Assembly (NCBI GenBank): GCA_035635475.1
Contig: DASQAZ010000004.1
Span: 1 to 35,435, forward strand
Direction: 5' to 3'
Source of the DNA: VBOC01 sp035635475
GTDB lineage: Bacteria > Bacteroidota > Ignavibacteria > UBA10030 > SZUA-254
DNA: 35,435 bases
Shown: one piece after another, positions 8,772 through 17,572 of the stretch
Layout of the letters: each line of letters starts with the position of its first letter
Position numbering within the stretch: position 1 is the first letter of the stretch
Notes under the pieces: model-generated
Databases searched by the model: none
What the model was told of the DNA's origin: nothing
The model's input: only the letters and a program-made list of their open reading frames with translations
Translations under genes and position numbers: made by a program

Positions 8772-11147
8772 CACCAGCACCATTTTTCTGACCTGGATCA
8801 CGGAGATTCCCGGATCATTCACGCTCGTGGCGTCGAGGCGGCACAGGTAGACGCCGCTCGCGAACTGGGTCGCATTCCATTCGACCGATTTGTAACCCGC
8901 CTGCTCAAAGCTATCCCGTAAAACCTCCATCACCTGTCCCCGCAGATCGTAAACGATAAGCGAGACTTTGCTGTTCACGGGCAATTGATACCTGATCGTT
9001 GCGGTCGGATTGAACGGATTCGGAAAGACCGGCTCGAGTAGAAACGATGACGGCGAGCGGTTGTTCCTTTGAAGACCTGCCGCCGGCGGATCGGGCGGCG
9101 CTTCGGCGGTGGAGACGATTTGAATTCGATTTGCCGGCGGCATCGTCCCCGATGCCGAGAGGATCAACTTCCCGTCGCTGTGAGTGCGCACCCAATACCC
9201 ATTCGCCGGCCGGAGCGAATCGCCCAGCGTGTAACCGAAACCGTTAAAGCCGAAAAAGGGCGATGTCGTGAGACCGGGGGGAATGCTCGCTATCGAGGCG
9301 GCCGCCACGGGAGTGCCGAGCGCTCCGATGAGATTCCATCCGGTTGTGACATCGATCGTATCGTTCTGGACGAGCGGGCCGGCGAGATAGACGGTCTGGT
9401 CGCCCGGAAACTTTATCCAATATCCGCGTCCGGCCTCGAGGGAGTCCTTTATCTGATATCCGGCGATATAGGCGAACGCATCGGAGACGGAAGTCGGAAA
9501 GATGGTGGTCAGTCTCGGATTGGAGGGACGCACCGGGAGCGAGAGCAGATTCCATGTACCGCGGACCGGATAGGGGTGAGCTCCGGGTGGAATCGTCGTG
9601 AGACTCCAGACCGCCGACCAGGGGCTGCTCCCGGCGGCACCTGCCCGGGCCTGCACCCGCCAGTAATATATAGTGCTGTCCAAAAGAGCAGGTACCGGAC
9701 GCATGGTATCCGTCAGGGTCGAGTCGTCGACGATATTGACGGCAAAGAGCGTGTCCGCGGCAAGCTGAAACCAGTAGCCGGTCGCGCGCAGTGACGAATT
9801 CCACCGGCATGTCAACGCATTCGGCTGGTTCGTGGCTCCGTTCGGAGGCAGCTTTAAAATAGGAGTGGACGGAGGGCCCTGGCTGGTGACGTATCCAACT
9901 CCGGTGCGCGTGCTTGTAGCGATTGGACGGCCATTTTTCCAGTCGATTTCAAGCATTTTTCTTGTATTTTTCATTTGGGGCAGCGTGGCCACAACCGTCC
10001 GGGTTGCCGTGCTGATCACGTCGCCTGCATCCCCCACGTAGACAAAGCGCCCGTCTCTACTATGATGGATCCAGCCATCTCTCAAACAATCATACGCACA
10101 CGACGATTCGTTTCCGCGAAGGGGATTTTGCAACTGAATATCGGCCACCTTTGTCGGTGTGATATGGTTAAAGATGCCGCTCACGTCAAAGACGTGGACA
10201 TAGCTGTTCGGTTCGTCGATGACATAGATCTCTTTTTCGTCGGGCGAGAGGGAGATGCCGTGGCTCGGGGCGGTGGCGCACTGGTTTCCGCAGCCGGTTT
10301 TCGTCCACCCCATCGTCGTCAGGTCGAGCGTGTAGACGACCCGACCCGTTGTCAGATTGGCCACCTGAAAGCCCAGGAAGCCGGTGAGGGTCACAAAGGC
10401 GAAAGTCTCAGTACCATTGATTGTGAACGGGCGGACGCCGCTGACGAAGGGACCTGCCCGCTTTACCACCTGATGGGCCGCCGCGCTGGCGACATAGAGT
10501 GAATCATGCCCCACATTATTGACGTCCCGGGCGCCCATGTACACCCGGGCACCGTCCAGACTGACGACGGTGTTGTGAGGGTTCAGACCGCCGGTCGCAA
10601 TCACCCCATGTTCGGTCCCATCAACAGTGCTCACGACATACCATTTGCCGTCATTTGTAAGTTCTCCGGACGGCATGAAGATGGTTGTCCCGTCGGGAGT
10701 GATCGCGTGACTGTCGATCCCATGAGTGTAATGCACATTCCAGCCGACGCTGTCGCGGAGCAGGCTGTACTGCAGCAGCGATCCGTCTCCGTTGCCGGCC
10801 CCATCGCCGCCGTAGCTGATATAGAGCATACCATCCGGCGGACTCAGCGTCACGCCGCGGACACCCGCGGTGGTCGGTACCGGAAGACTGTCCACAAGAG
10901 CGTGCCCGCTGTCGATGTTGAAAACGTAAATCCATCCATCGGGAAAAACGTACTCAAAATGATGGACTGCGGAATCGGCCGCGATCGAATGAACCGATCT
11001 GCGCGTATCGGCCGGCGCCGCGCCGCTCGATGCACCGGCACCGAGGATGCCGATCATGCAAACGATCAATCCAACCATGACGGGGGTGAAGATCCTGCTT
11101 TCTTTTATGGAACAGCCGACTCCATTTTCCGGCAGCTCACGTATCAA
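8766..11147 (-). CDS. Secreted beta-propeller/FnIII protein with type IX sorting domain
   Basis: About 793 residues. A hydrophobic signal segment (M-V-G-L-I-V-C-M-I-G-I-L-G) is followed by a YVTN/NHL-like beta-propeller (about residues 60-420) with repeated D-G-x-x-x-Y/F strands and a CGNQC cysteine pair. Next come an FnIII-like domain (about 425-520), a W-N-L-L-S-L-P-V module (about 528-665) also present in the gene at 24493-26592, and a C-terminal type A sorting domain (FPNPFNPTATIRYQLP). I chose the TTG at 11147 because GAGAGGA lies 7 bases upstream and a good promoter sits just before it. A longer frame from TTG 11216 would start inside that promoter, and ATG 11078 is an alternative lacking a well-placed ribosome site. 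Likely surface-exposed or released; substrate unknown. Confidence 0.85.
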   Translation of the reverse strand: MIRELPENGVGCSIKESRIFTPVMVGLIVCMIGILGAGASSGAAPADTRRSVHSIAADSAVHHFEYVFPDGWIYVFNIDSGHALVDSLPVPTTAGVRGVTLSPPDGMLYISYGGDGAGNGDGSLLQYSLLRDSVGWNVHYTHGIDSHAITPDGTTIFMPSGELTNDGKWYVVSTVDGTEHGVIATGGLNPHNTVVSLDGARVYMGARDVNNVGHDSLYVASAAAHQVVKRAGPFVSGVRPFTINGTETFAFVTLTGFLGFQVANLTTGRVVYTLDLTTMGWTKTGCGNQCATAPSHGISLSPDEKEIYVIDEPNSYVHVFDVSGIFNHITPTKVADIQLQNPLRGNESSCAYDCLRDGWIHHSRDGRFVYVGDAGDVISTATRTVVATLPQMKNTRKMLEIDWKNGRPIATSTRTGVGYVTSQGPPSTPILKLPPNGATNQPNALTCRWNSSLRATGYWFQLAADTLFAVNIVDDSTLTDTMRPVPALLDSTIYYWRVQARAGAAGSSPWSAVWSLTTIPPGAHPYPVRGTWNLLSLPVRPSNPRLTTIFPTSVSDAFAYIAGYQIKDSLEAGRGYWIKFPGDQTVYLAGPLVQNDTIDVTTGWNLIGALGTPVAAASIASIPPGLTTSPFFGFNGFGYTLGDSLRPANGYWVRTHSDGKLILSASGTMPPANRIQIVSTAEAPPDPPAAGLQRNNRSPSSFLLEPVFPNPFNPTATIRYQLPVNSKVSLIVYDLRGQVMEVLRDSFEQAGYKSVEWNATQFASGVYLCRLDATSVNDPGISVIQVRKMVLVK

Positions 11148-11187
11148 GTACGTATCCTCTCGTGATTGCAAATTCCAAACCAAGTGT

Positions 11188-11216
11188 AAAGTATCAAACA
11201 AAGGGGCGATTGTCAA
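11188..11216 (-). promoter_or_regulatory. Sigma-70-type promoter for the beta-propeller gene
   Basis: On the minus strand TTGACA (11216-11211) is followed by a 17-bp spacer and TACTTT (11193-11188). Transcription would begin near 11180, giving a leader of about 35 nt that holds the GAGAGGA ribosome site. Confidence 0.65.
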
Positions 11217-11385
11217 AGTGCCCGTTATTCGATGAACAGCGCGGACAACCGCTGTTTGAACCCGAGAATGGTAATTAAGCGAAATTAACCGGGCAGCCGA
11301 TTATCCCCGTCACATGAAATCGACTGAGGGGGGTGATTTTCCCGATTGTTTTCATCGCACGGGAGGATGCATCCCGGTGTCGCGG

Positions 11386-12246
11386 TTATTTCTCCTCCCT
11401 GAGCATCTTCAATGCGGCCTTCAAATCCTGCCCGCGAGTCATTTTTGGATAGCTGAGCTTGAGCGACTTCAGCGTCTCGACGATGACGTCTGCCACCGCG
11501 ACGCGCGTGAACCATTTGTGATCGGCCGGAATAACGTACCACGGGGCAATCTTCGTGCTCGTATTGCAGAGCATGTCTTCGTAGGCCTTCATGTAGTCGT
11601 CCCAATATGACCGTTCTCTCACATCCGGCGGCGAGAATTTCCAGTACTTATCGGGATGCGTGAGTCGATCGATAAAACGTTTCTTTTGTTCTTCCTTTGA
11701 GACGTGAAGGAAAAACTTCAGAACGACTGTCCCGTTTCTCACGAGATGGCGTTCAAAAGCACAGATATCCTCAAACCGGTCTTTCCAGATAGACTGCCGT
11801 TCAGCCCCCGGAGGGAGGCGTTCTTCCTTGAGCATCTCCGGATGGACGCGAACGATCAGGACCTCTTCGTAGTAAGAGCGATTGTAGATTCCGATCCGTC
11901 CGCGCCCCGGAAGCGCCTTTGCACAGCGCCACAGGTAGTCGTGGTCGAGCTCCTCCGCCGAGGGCTGTTTAAATCCGGCCACCTGGCAGCCCTGCGGATT
12001 CACGCCCGACATCACGTGTTTGACGACGCTGTCTTTCCCGGCTGCGTCCATTCCCTGGATGATGATCAGCAGGGCATGGATATTCTGCGCGTACAGCATT
12101 TCCTGATAGTGCGAGAGGCGCTCAATATCATCCTTGAGCTTCTCTTCGGCGTCATCTTTGCCGCGAAAGTTGCCGTTATATCCCGGGTCGTAGGATTTCA
12201 AAGAAATCTTTTTTCCCGGAGGCGCGAGAAACCGGTCATGGTTCAT
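11386..12246 (-). CDS. ppk2: Polyphosphate kinase 2 (PPK2) family nucleotide phosphotransferase
   Basis: The 286-residue length is typical of single-domain PPK2 enzymes, which move phosphate between polyphosphate and nucleoside mono- or diphosphates in the cytoplasm. The Walker A motif is GMDAAGKDS (65-73). The Walker B-like region RIGIYNRSYYEEV (117-129) and the lid-region residues around 183-200 are also present. The R-S-Y-Y-E-E-V version and the overall length resemble PPK2 enzymes able to use AMP (class III), but class cannot be fixed by eye. The gene begins 8 bp after the proline dehydrogenase stop, so the two probably share a transcript. No strong ribosome site is visible, which suggests translational coupling. 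Confidence 0.95.
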   Translation of the reverse strand: MNHDRFLAPPGKKISLKSYDPGYNGNFRGKDDAEEKLKDDIERLSHYQEMLYAQNIHALLIIIQGMDAAGKDSVVKHVMSGVNPQGCQVAGFKQPSAEELDHDYLWRCAKALPGRGRIGIYNRSYYEEVLIVRVHPEMLKEERLPPGAERQSIWKDRFEDICAFERHLVRNGTVVLKFFLHVSKEEQKKRFIDRLTHPDKYWKFSPPDVRERSYWDDYMKAYEDMLCNTSTKIAPWYVIPADHKWFTRVAVADVIVETLKSLKLSYPKMTRGQDLKAALKMLREEK

Positions 12247-12254
12247 GGCGTTTT

Positions 12255-13181
12255 TTATCGTGATAATATATTTCTTAGGACGAAGAGGACATTGGCCGGG
12301 CGTTCTGCGAGTCTCCTCATATACCAGGGGAACCAGAATGTGCCGTAGCTGATCAAGATCCGGACCCGGAACCCGTCACGCCGGAGCTGCAACTGGCTCT
12401 CTCTCTGAATCCCGTAGAGCATCTGGATCTCGTACGAGTCGCGTGTGATTCCCTTTCCAAGGGCAAATTGATCGATTAAAGTCAGGAGGCCCCGGTCATG
12501 CGTGGCGATGGCGATGCGGGTATCCGGGGCACGCGAAAGAAGGAGGCGTATGCTTAGAATGAAAAAGTTTCGATCGACATCCCTCTTCGACCGGAATGCG
12601 ACGTCTGCGGGCTCGGCGTACGTGCCTTTCACGAGCCGTATCGATGGCGCCAGCGGCAACAGTGCATCGATGTCGGCGGCTGTCCGGTAAAGATACGCCT
12701 GCAGGCAAACGCCCACATTCGGGAATTCCCTCCGCGCGTGTTTATAGATGCCCAAGGTCGTATCGACGTACGAACTGCCCTCCATATCGATCCAGACGAA
12801 GTTTCCGAGTTCACGCGCCCTGCGCAGGAGTGCGTTGAGATGCTCGCGGCACAACTCCTCACTTAAGTCGAGTCCGAGCTGTGTGAGCTTGACCGAAATC
12901 TGGCAGTCCAGTTCCCGCTGCCGGATCAGTTTCAATGCGGTCAGGTAGCGGCCGGCTACTTCATTCGCCTCCCCCTCCTCGGAAAGATTTTCTCCCAGAT
13001 GCGTTACAACGCCGGCGATTCCGTTCCTCCGAAGGGTTTCCGCGGCGGCGAGGGCGTCTGAAATCTCTTCGCCGGGCATGAAGCGGCCGACAGCGCGTCG
13101 CACAAAGCGGAAACGCGGCAAGAGCTCGCGGAGGTGCGTACTGCGGGATCCCCGCAAGAGTATACTCCGCATCAGACCCAT
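12255..13181 (-). CDS. Proline dehydrogenase (monofunctional, FAD-dependent)
   Basis: Oxidises proline to pyrroline-5-carboxylate with FAD and passes electrons to quinone, the first step of proline catabolism. Starting at ATG 13181 the protein has 308 residues, the size of the Thermus-type monofunctional enzyme. Barrel motifs visible are SVKLTQLGLDLS, WIDMEGSSY, CLQAYLYRT, RLVKGTYAEP, IATHD, and the C-terminal FWFPWYMRRLAERPAN, whose paired arginines bind the proline carboxylate in this family. A longer frame to 13256 would add 25 residues that run into the divergent transketolase leader, so I prefer the shorter start. The second pathway enzyme, P5C dehydrogenase, is not in this window. First gene of a pair with PPK2. 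Confidence 0.92.
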   Translation of the reverse strand: MGLMRSILLRGSRSTHLRELLPRFRFVRRAVGRFMPGEEISDALAAAETLRRNGIAGVVTHLGENLSEEGEANEVAGRYLTALKLIRQRELDCQISVKLTQLGLDLSEELCREHLNALLRRARELGNFVWIDMEGSSYVDTTLGIYKHARREFPNVGVCLQAYLYRTAADIDALLPLAPSIRLVKGTYAEPADVAFRSKRDVDRNFFILSIRLLLSRAPDTRIAIATHDRGLLTLIDQFALGKGITRDSYEIQMLYGIQRESQLQLRRDGFRVRILISYGTFWFPWYMRRLAERPANVLFVLRNILSR

Positions 13182-13272
13182 ATTATATGACGAAGATTCA
13201 ATTGGCCGGAAGGCTATGATATGGATTTTTTTGATTACATTAAAGGGCAATTCCACGAGAGGAAGACTTCCT

Positions 13273-15390
13273 ATGACTGATCAATCGAGGCCGGCGAAGC
13301 CGGCCGGGTTGGACCAACTCTGCGTCAACACGATCCGCTTTCTATCGGTCGACGCCGTTCAAAAGGCGAACAGCGGCCATCCCGGTTTGCCGTTGGGAGC
13401 TGCCCCGATGGCCTATGTCCTTTGGACTCGGTATCTGAAACACAATCCATCCAATCCCCAGTGGCACGACCGGGACCGGTTTGTGCTCTCCGCCGGTCAC
13501 GGCTCCATGCTGCTTTATAGTTTGCTGCATCTCACCGGATACCGGGAGATGACAATCGATCAGATTATGAACTTCCGTCAATGGGGAAGCATCACGCCTG
13601 GCCATCCCGAGCGGCTGCCGGCCGCGGGGATCGAGACGACCACCGGACCGCTCGGTCAGGGGTTCGGCAACGGGGTGGGAATGGCGATGGCGGAGCAGTA
13701 TCTCGCGGCGCGCTACAATCGCCCCGGCATAGAAATCGTCAACCATTACACGTATGGGATCGTCAGCGACGGCGACCTGATGGAAGGCGTCGCTTCGGAA
13801 GCCGCTTCGCTGGCGGGACACCTGAAGTTGGGGAAACTGATTTATCTTTATGACGACAATCGGATATCACTGGCTGGTTCGACAGATCTGACGTTCACCG
13901 AGGACCGGGCCAGGCGGTTCGAGGCATACGGATGGCACACCGTGTCGATCGCCGACGGGAACGACATCGGAGCGATCGACCGCGCGCTTCAATCGGCGCG
14001 CGAGGAAAAGGAACGGCCGTCGCTGATATCGATACGAACGCATCTCGGCTACGGATCTCCGCACAAGCAGGACACATTCGAGGCGCACGGCTCGCCGCTA
14101 GGAGAGGAAGAAGTGAAATTAACAAAACAGAATCTGGGCTGGCCGTTGGAACCGCTTTTCCATATCCCCAAGGAAGCGCTGGGCCATTTCCGCGAAGCTG
14201 TCAATATTGGAAGCCGCGTAGAATCGGAGTGGAAGGAGAAACTAAGCCGCTACACAAGCTCGTTTCCGGAGCTCGCGAAAGAGTTCGGGACTGCCACGCT
14301 CGGAGAGCTGCCGAAGGGTTGGGATGCGGACATGCCGGGCTTTGCCGCGGACGCAAAAGGCGTGGCGACGCGGGCGGCGGGGGGGAAGATTCTGAACGCG
14401 GTGGCGCCCAGGCTCCCGAATCTGATAGGGGGCTCCGCGGATCTTAATCCTTCTACCTACACCGTGCTTAAGGGCTTGGGGGATTTCGAGAGTCCGGCGG
14501 CGACTGGCGGCGATCAACAGGGCGCTGCCGGCGGCGGCTGGAGCTATGCCGGCCGCAATCTGCATTTTGGAGTGAGGGAGCATGCGATGGGCGCTATTCT
14601 AAACGGCCTCTCGGTGCACGGAGGCATCATCCCCTACGGCGCGACGTTTTTGATCTTTTCCGATTACATGCGTCCCGCCATCCGTCTGGCATCATTGATG
14701 AAACAGAGGGTGATCTACGTTTTCACGCACGACAGCATCGGACTCGGCGAGGACGGGCCGACACACCAGCCGGTTGAACAGCTGGCGTCTCTCCGATCGG
14801 TCCCGAACCTGATCGTCCTGCGGCCGGCGGATGCGAATGAAACTGCAGAGGCATGGAGAGTCGCGCTCAATCGCGATGGCGGCCCGGCGGCAATCGTGCT
14901 GACACGTCAGAATGTTCCGGTCATCGATCGAAGCGGTCGCGGGGCGGCAACAATGCTGAAGCGGGGCGGATACGTGCTCGCAGAGGCGATGGACGGTAAG
15001 CCGCAGGTGTTACTGATAGCGACCGGCTCGGAGGTGCATCTGGCGCTCGCCGCTTCCGAACTGCTCGCCGGAGGAAACATTCAGGCGAGGGTTGTGAGTC
15101 TGCCGTCGTGGGAGCTGTTCGAAGCCCAACCGCGGGATTACCGGGAGAGTGTACTGCCGCCTTCGATTACGGCCCGGGTCGGAATAGAGGCGGGCGTAAG
15201 AACCGGTTGGGAACGCTACATCGGCCCCTGGGGGGAGTTTGTCGGCATGTCTTCATTCGGAGCCTCGGCGCCCGGACAGGTCGTCTTCGAGAAGTTCGGA
15301 TTCACGGCGGCGAATGTCGCGGAGAAGGCGAGAGCCGCCCTGTCCAAAAAGAAAGTCAACGGGGAGGTTCCCGTTACAATCGTAAGTTAA
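13273..15390 (+). CDS. tkt: Transketolase
   Basis: Transfers two-carbon ketol units in the pentose phosphate pathway using thiamine diphosphate and a divalent metal. The 705-residue protein has all expected signatures: NSGHPGLPLGAAPM (33-46), AGHGSMLLYSLL (74-85), the ETTTGPLGQG segment (121-130), the SDGDLMEG metal/cofactor motif (165-172) with Y-D-D-N-R-I-S just after it, the catalytic glutamate in FGVREHAMG (about 434), and HDSIGLGEDGPTHQPVEQ. ATG 13273 is preceded by AGAGGAAG at a good distance. An in-frame upstream extension to 13078 overlaps the divergent gene and is not needed. The divergent spacer to proline dehydrogenase is 91 bp. An MFS gene follows 25 bp after the stop. Confidence 0.97.
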   Translation: MTDQSRPAKPAGLDQLCVNTIRFLSVDAVQKANSGHPGLPLGAAPMAYVLWTRYLKHNPSNPQWHDRDRFVLSAGHGSMLLYSLLHLTGYREMTIDQIMNFRQWGSITPGHPERLPAAGIETTTGPLGQGFGNGVGMAMAEQYLAARYNRPGIEIVNHYTYGIVSDGDLMEGVASEAASLAGHLKLGKLIYLYDDNRISLAGSTDLTFTEDRARRFEAYGWHTVSIADGNDIGAIDRALQSAREEKERPSLISIRTHLGYGSPHKQDTFEAHGSPLGEEEVKLTKQNLGWPLEPLFHIPKEALGHFREAVNIGSRVESEWKEKLSRYTSSFPELAKEFGTATLGELPKGWDADMPGFAADAKGVATRAAGGKILNAVAPRLPNLIGGSADLNPSTYTVLKGLGDFESPAATGGDQQGAAGGGWSYAGRNLHFGVREHAMGAILNGLSVHGGIIPYGATFLIFSDYMRPAIRLASLMKQRVIYVFTHDSIGLGEDGPTHQPVEQLASLRSVPNLIVLRPADANETAEAWRVALNRDGGPAAIVLTRQNVPVIDRSGRGAATMLKRGGYVLAEAMDGKPQVLLIATGSEVHLALAASELLAGGNIQARVVSLPSWELFEAQPRDYRESVLPPSITARVGIEAGVRTGWERYIGPWGEFVGMSSFGASAPGQVVFEKFGFTAANVAEKARAALSKKKVNGEVPVTIVS

Positions 15391-15415
15391 GACAAGTCAG
15401 ATCTAACGGCGAGAG

Positions 15416-16717
15416 ATGGCAACAGATTCTTCCAGACGGGAGTGGGAGCTGCTGCTCGTCCTGGCGGCAATCCAGTTTACGAACATCCTCGATTTTGTTA
15501 TCCTCATGCCACTGGGACCGCAGTTGATGAGAATCTTTTCTGTCTCACCCCAGCAATTCGGTCTCGTGGTGTCGGCGTACACGCTGAGCGCGGGTATCAT
15601 GGGATTTCTCGGCGGTTTCTTCCTTGACCGGTTCGATAGGAAGGCTGCGCTCCTTACATTATACGCCGGCTTTGCAATCGGAACCTTCCTCTGTGCCGTC
15701 GCGCCGACGTATGGCTTCCTGCTTGCCGCCCGGGTCGTGACAGGCGCGTGCGGGGGCGTTCTGGCGGCGACAATTTTTGCCGTCGTGGGAGACGCGATCC
15801 CCGACTCGCGGCGGGGCGCAGCAACGGGCACGATCATGTCGTCGTTTTCGGCTGCAAGCGTGTTCGGCATTCCGCTCGGACTTTACCTCGCCAACCTCTA
15901 TAGCTGGCACACGCCGTTTTTTCTTATCGCGGGAACGAGCGGGGTACTGTTCATTCTTGCCTACCGGTTACTCCCCTCGATGAAGATGCATACGCAATCG
16001 CCGGAGGCGAATGAGCGCCCGATCGCGGCGATGAAAGCGCTTCTCACGCACTCCGCACATCTGCGGACATTCGCGTTCTCGATGGGCTTGATGCTGGCGG
16101 GCTTCGCGATGTTTCCTTATATTGCTACCTATCTTGTGCTCAATGCCGGAATGGATGAATCGCACCTGCCGTACGTGTACTTCTTCGGCGGCGGTTCCAC
16201 GGTGTTCACGGCGCGATTCATTGGGAAACTCGCCGACCGGTATGGAAAAACGAGAGTGTTCACATGGCTCGCGGTTCTCTCCGTTGTGCCAATCCTGGCC
16301 GTCACCAACATGCCCCAGCTTCCGCTGCCGGTGGTCCTGATTGTCACGACGGTGTTCTTCATCGTCGTCTCGGGCAGGATGACGCCTGCCATCGCCATGA
16401 TTACCGCAACGGTTGAGCCGCATCGGCGGGGAAGATTTATGAGCGTGAACTCCTCCGTGCAGCAACTGTCGGCGGGGATCGCATCCTACGGCGCGGGTTT
16501 GATCATCGGCAAAGCGTCGAATGGGTCGCTCACCAATTTCGGAATCGTCGGCCTGATCGCGGCGGCGACGACACTTGTTTGCATCTACCTTGCAAAGCGG
16601 TTACGGTTTGTGGACGCCGCCGTTCCGCACCGCCCTCATGGCCCGAAGAGTTCGGAAGGAACGCCAGAGGAGCGGGCTGTCATTCGGGAGGGAAACCCGT
16701 TGCCCGACAGGGAGTAG
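15416..16717 (+). CDS. MFS transporter, drug:H+ antiporter-1 (DHA1)-like
   Basis: A 433-residue inner-membrane protein with about twelve hydrophobic segments. The loop between segments 2 and 3 carries the MFS motif G-G-F-F-L-D-R-F-D-R-K (about 61-71). The first segment, N-I-L-D-F-V-I-L-M-P-L-G-P-Q, and the V-V-G-D-A-I-P-D-S-R-R-G region are typical of DHA1-type efflux or small-molecule exporters. Substrate cannot be read from sequence. The gene starts 25 bp downstream of transketolase on the same strand and may be co-transcribed; nothing otherwise links their roles. The C-terminal tail of about 35 residues is polar and cytoplasmic. It converges on the TMEM175 gene with only 26 bp between the two stops and no obvious terminator there. 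Confidence 0.9.
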   Translation: MATDSSRREWELLLVLAAIQFTNILDFVILMPLGPQLMRIFSVSPQQFGLVVSAYTLSAGIMGFLGGFFLDRFDRKAALLTLYAGFAIGTFLCAVAPTYGFLLAARVVTGACGGVLAATIFAVVGDAIPDSRRGAATGTIMSSFSAASVFGIPLGLYLANLYSWHTPFFLIAGTSGVLFILAYRLLPSMKMHTQSPEANERPIAAMKALLTHSAHLRTFAFSMGLMLAGFAMFPYIATYLVLNAGMDESHLPYVYFFGGGSTVFTARFIGKLADRYGKTRVFTWLAVLSVVPILAVTNMPQLPLPVVLIVTTVFFIVVSGRMTPAIAMITATVEPHRRGRFMSVNSSVQQLSAGIASYGAGLIIGKASNGSLTNFGIVGLIAAATTLVCIYLAKRLRFVDAAVPHRPHGPKSSEGTPEERAVIREGNPLPDRE

Positions 16718-16743
16718 GCGGGCCCGGTTAGAAACGATTGTTC

Positions 16744-17367
16744 CTACACACGCTTCCGGCTCATGGAGGCGGTCACTGCGTAAAACGCCGCAAGCAATAT
16801 GGTAAGAAGCAGGCTTGCCGCAACGTTTACAAATGCCAACACGAATGCCAACCCGTAGAACGCGGGGCCGATCAGATACTGCCGGTTGATGCTCTCCACC
16901 TGTTCTGCCGTAACGCTTCTCGCGAGCAACCGGTGTTTGTGCGAGGCGTACCTCCAGAGGAGGTTGTAGGCGAATGCCATCATGAGAAACGTCCCGGAGT
17001 AGAGTGCCGTTGCGGCGGTCTGGCCGGGATAGCCGAAATATTCCGCGACCAGCGATGTGGGAAATGGGAGGAATGTAACGCAAAGGAGAAGCAAACCGTT
17101 CGACAACATGAACACGTTGTCGGTCCGCTTGATATTGTTGAAGAGGTTATGGTGGTTTATCCAGATGATCAGGATTGTCACAAAACTGTTGAGAAAAGCG
17201 ATGAAGGTCGGCCACTGCCTGAGGAGCGTGGAGGAGAGGTCCTGGGACCTGCTGGGGTACGGCACTTTCAAATCGAGCACGAGAAGCGTAACGGCAATCG
17301 CGAAAACGCCGTCGCTGAACGCCTCGACCCGGCCGGTTTCTTTTTGCTCGGGGTCGCCAGAGGTCAC
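16744..17367 (-). CDS. TMEM175 (DUF1211)-type potassium channel homologue
   Basis: A 207-residue membrane protein with six predicted hydrophobic segments. The first contains the family signature R-x-x-A-F-S-D-G-V-F-A-I (about 13-24), whose F-S-D residues stabilise the pore helix in bacterial TMEM175 structures. Those proteins assemble as tetramers and conduct K+ without a P-loop selectivity filter; selectivity here is inferred from the family. The start is GTG at 17367, with GAGGA seven bases upstream, and a promoter is visible at 17407-17435. No functional link to neighbours is apparent. Confidence 0.9.
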   Translation of the reverse strand: MTSGDPEQKETGRVEAFSDGVFAIAVTLLVLDLKVPYPSRSQDLSSTLLRQWPTFIAFLNSFVTILIIWINHHNLFNNIKRTDNVFMLSNGLLLLCVTFLPFPTSLVAEYFGYPGQTAATALYSGTFLMMAFAYNLLWRYASHKHRLLARSVTAEQVESINRQYLIGPAFYGLAFVLAFVNVAASLLLTILLAAFYAVTASMSRKRV

Positions 17368-17406
17368 TGCACTATCCTCAAAGAGTTATCAATCTTCTGA
17401 CCGAGC

Positions 17407-17435
17407 AATGTACCACTGTTGCCCGTTCGAATCAA
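17407..17435 (-). promoter_or_regulatory. Sigma-70-type promoter for the TMEM175 gene
   Basis: On the minus strand TTGATT (17435-17430), a 17-bp spacer and TACATT (17412-17407) stand about 40 bp before the GTG start, between the upstream terminator hairpin and the gene. Confidence 0.55.
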
Positions 17436-17464
17436 CTGATTGTATTGTGTGGGAGGAAAACAGT

Positions 17465-17513
17465 AGAGCCGGGTCCCGGGCAGGCCGAAAAGCCCACCCG
17501 GTGATCCGGCTCT
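17465..17513 (-). terminator. Nested hairpin, likely terminator of the TIGR03118 gene
   Basis: Outer arms AGAGCCGG (17465-17472) and CCGGCTCT (17506-17513) are perfectly complementary. Inner arms CCGGG (17476-17480)/CCCGG (17497-17501) and GGC/GCC around a CGAAAA loop extend the structure. Read on the minus strand it is followed by ACTGTTTTCC, a short T-run. Confidence 0.65.
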
Positions 17514-17572
17514 TGAAGCATTTACGCGCGCTTAATCCGGGCCGCGGATCGGCCTGGATCGAGTTGAAGTAC

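Noticed and set aside
9069..9794. Plus-strand open frame inside the beta-propeller gene
   Set aside because: Antisense shadow; the minus strand encodes clear FnIII, W-N module and sorting domains over the same bases.
11148..11216. Upstream extension of the beta-propeller protein to TTG 11216
   Set aside because: That TTG is the first part of a TTGACA-17-TACTTT promoter, and a good ribosome site precedes TTG 11147.
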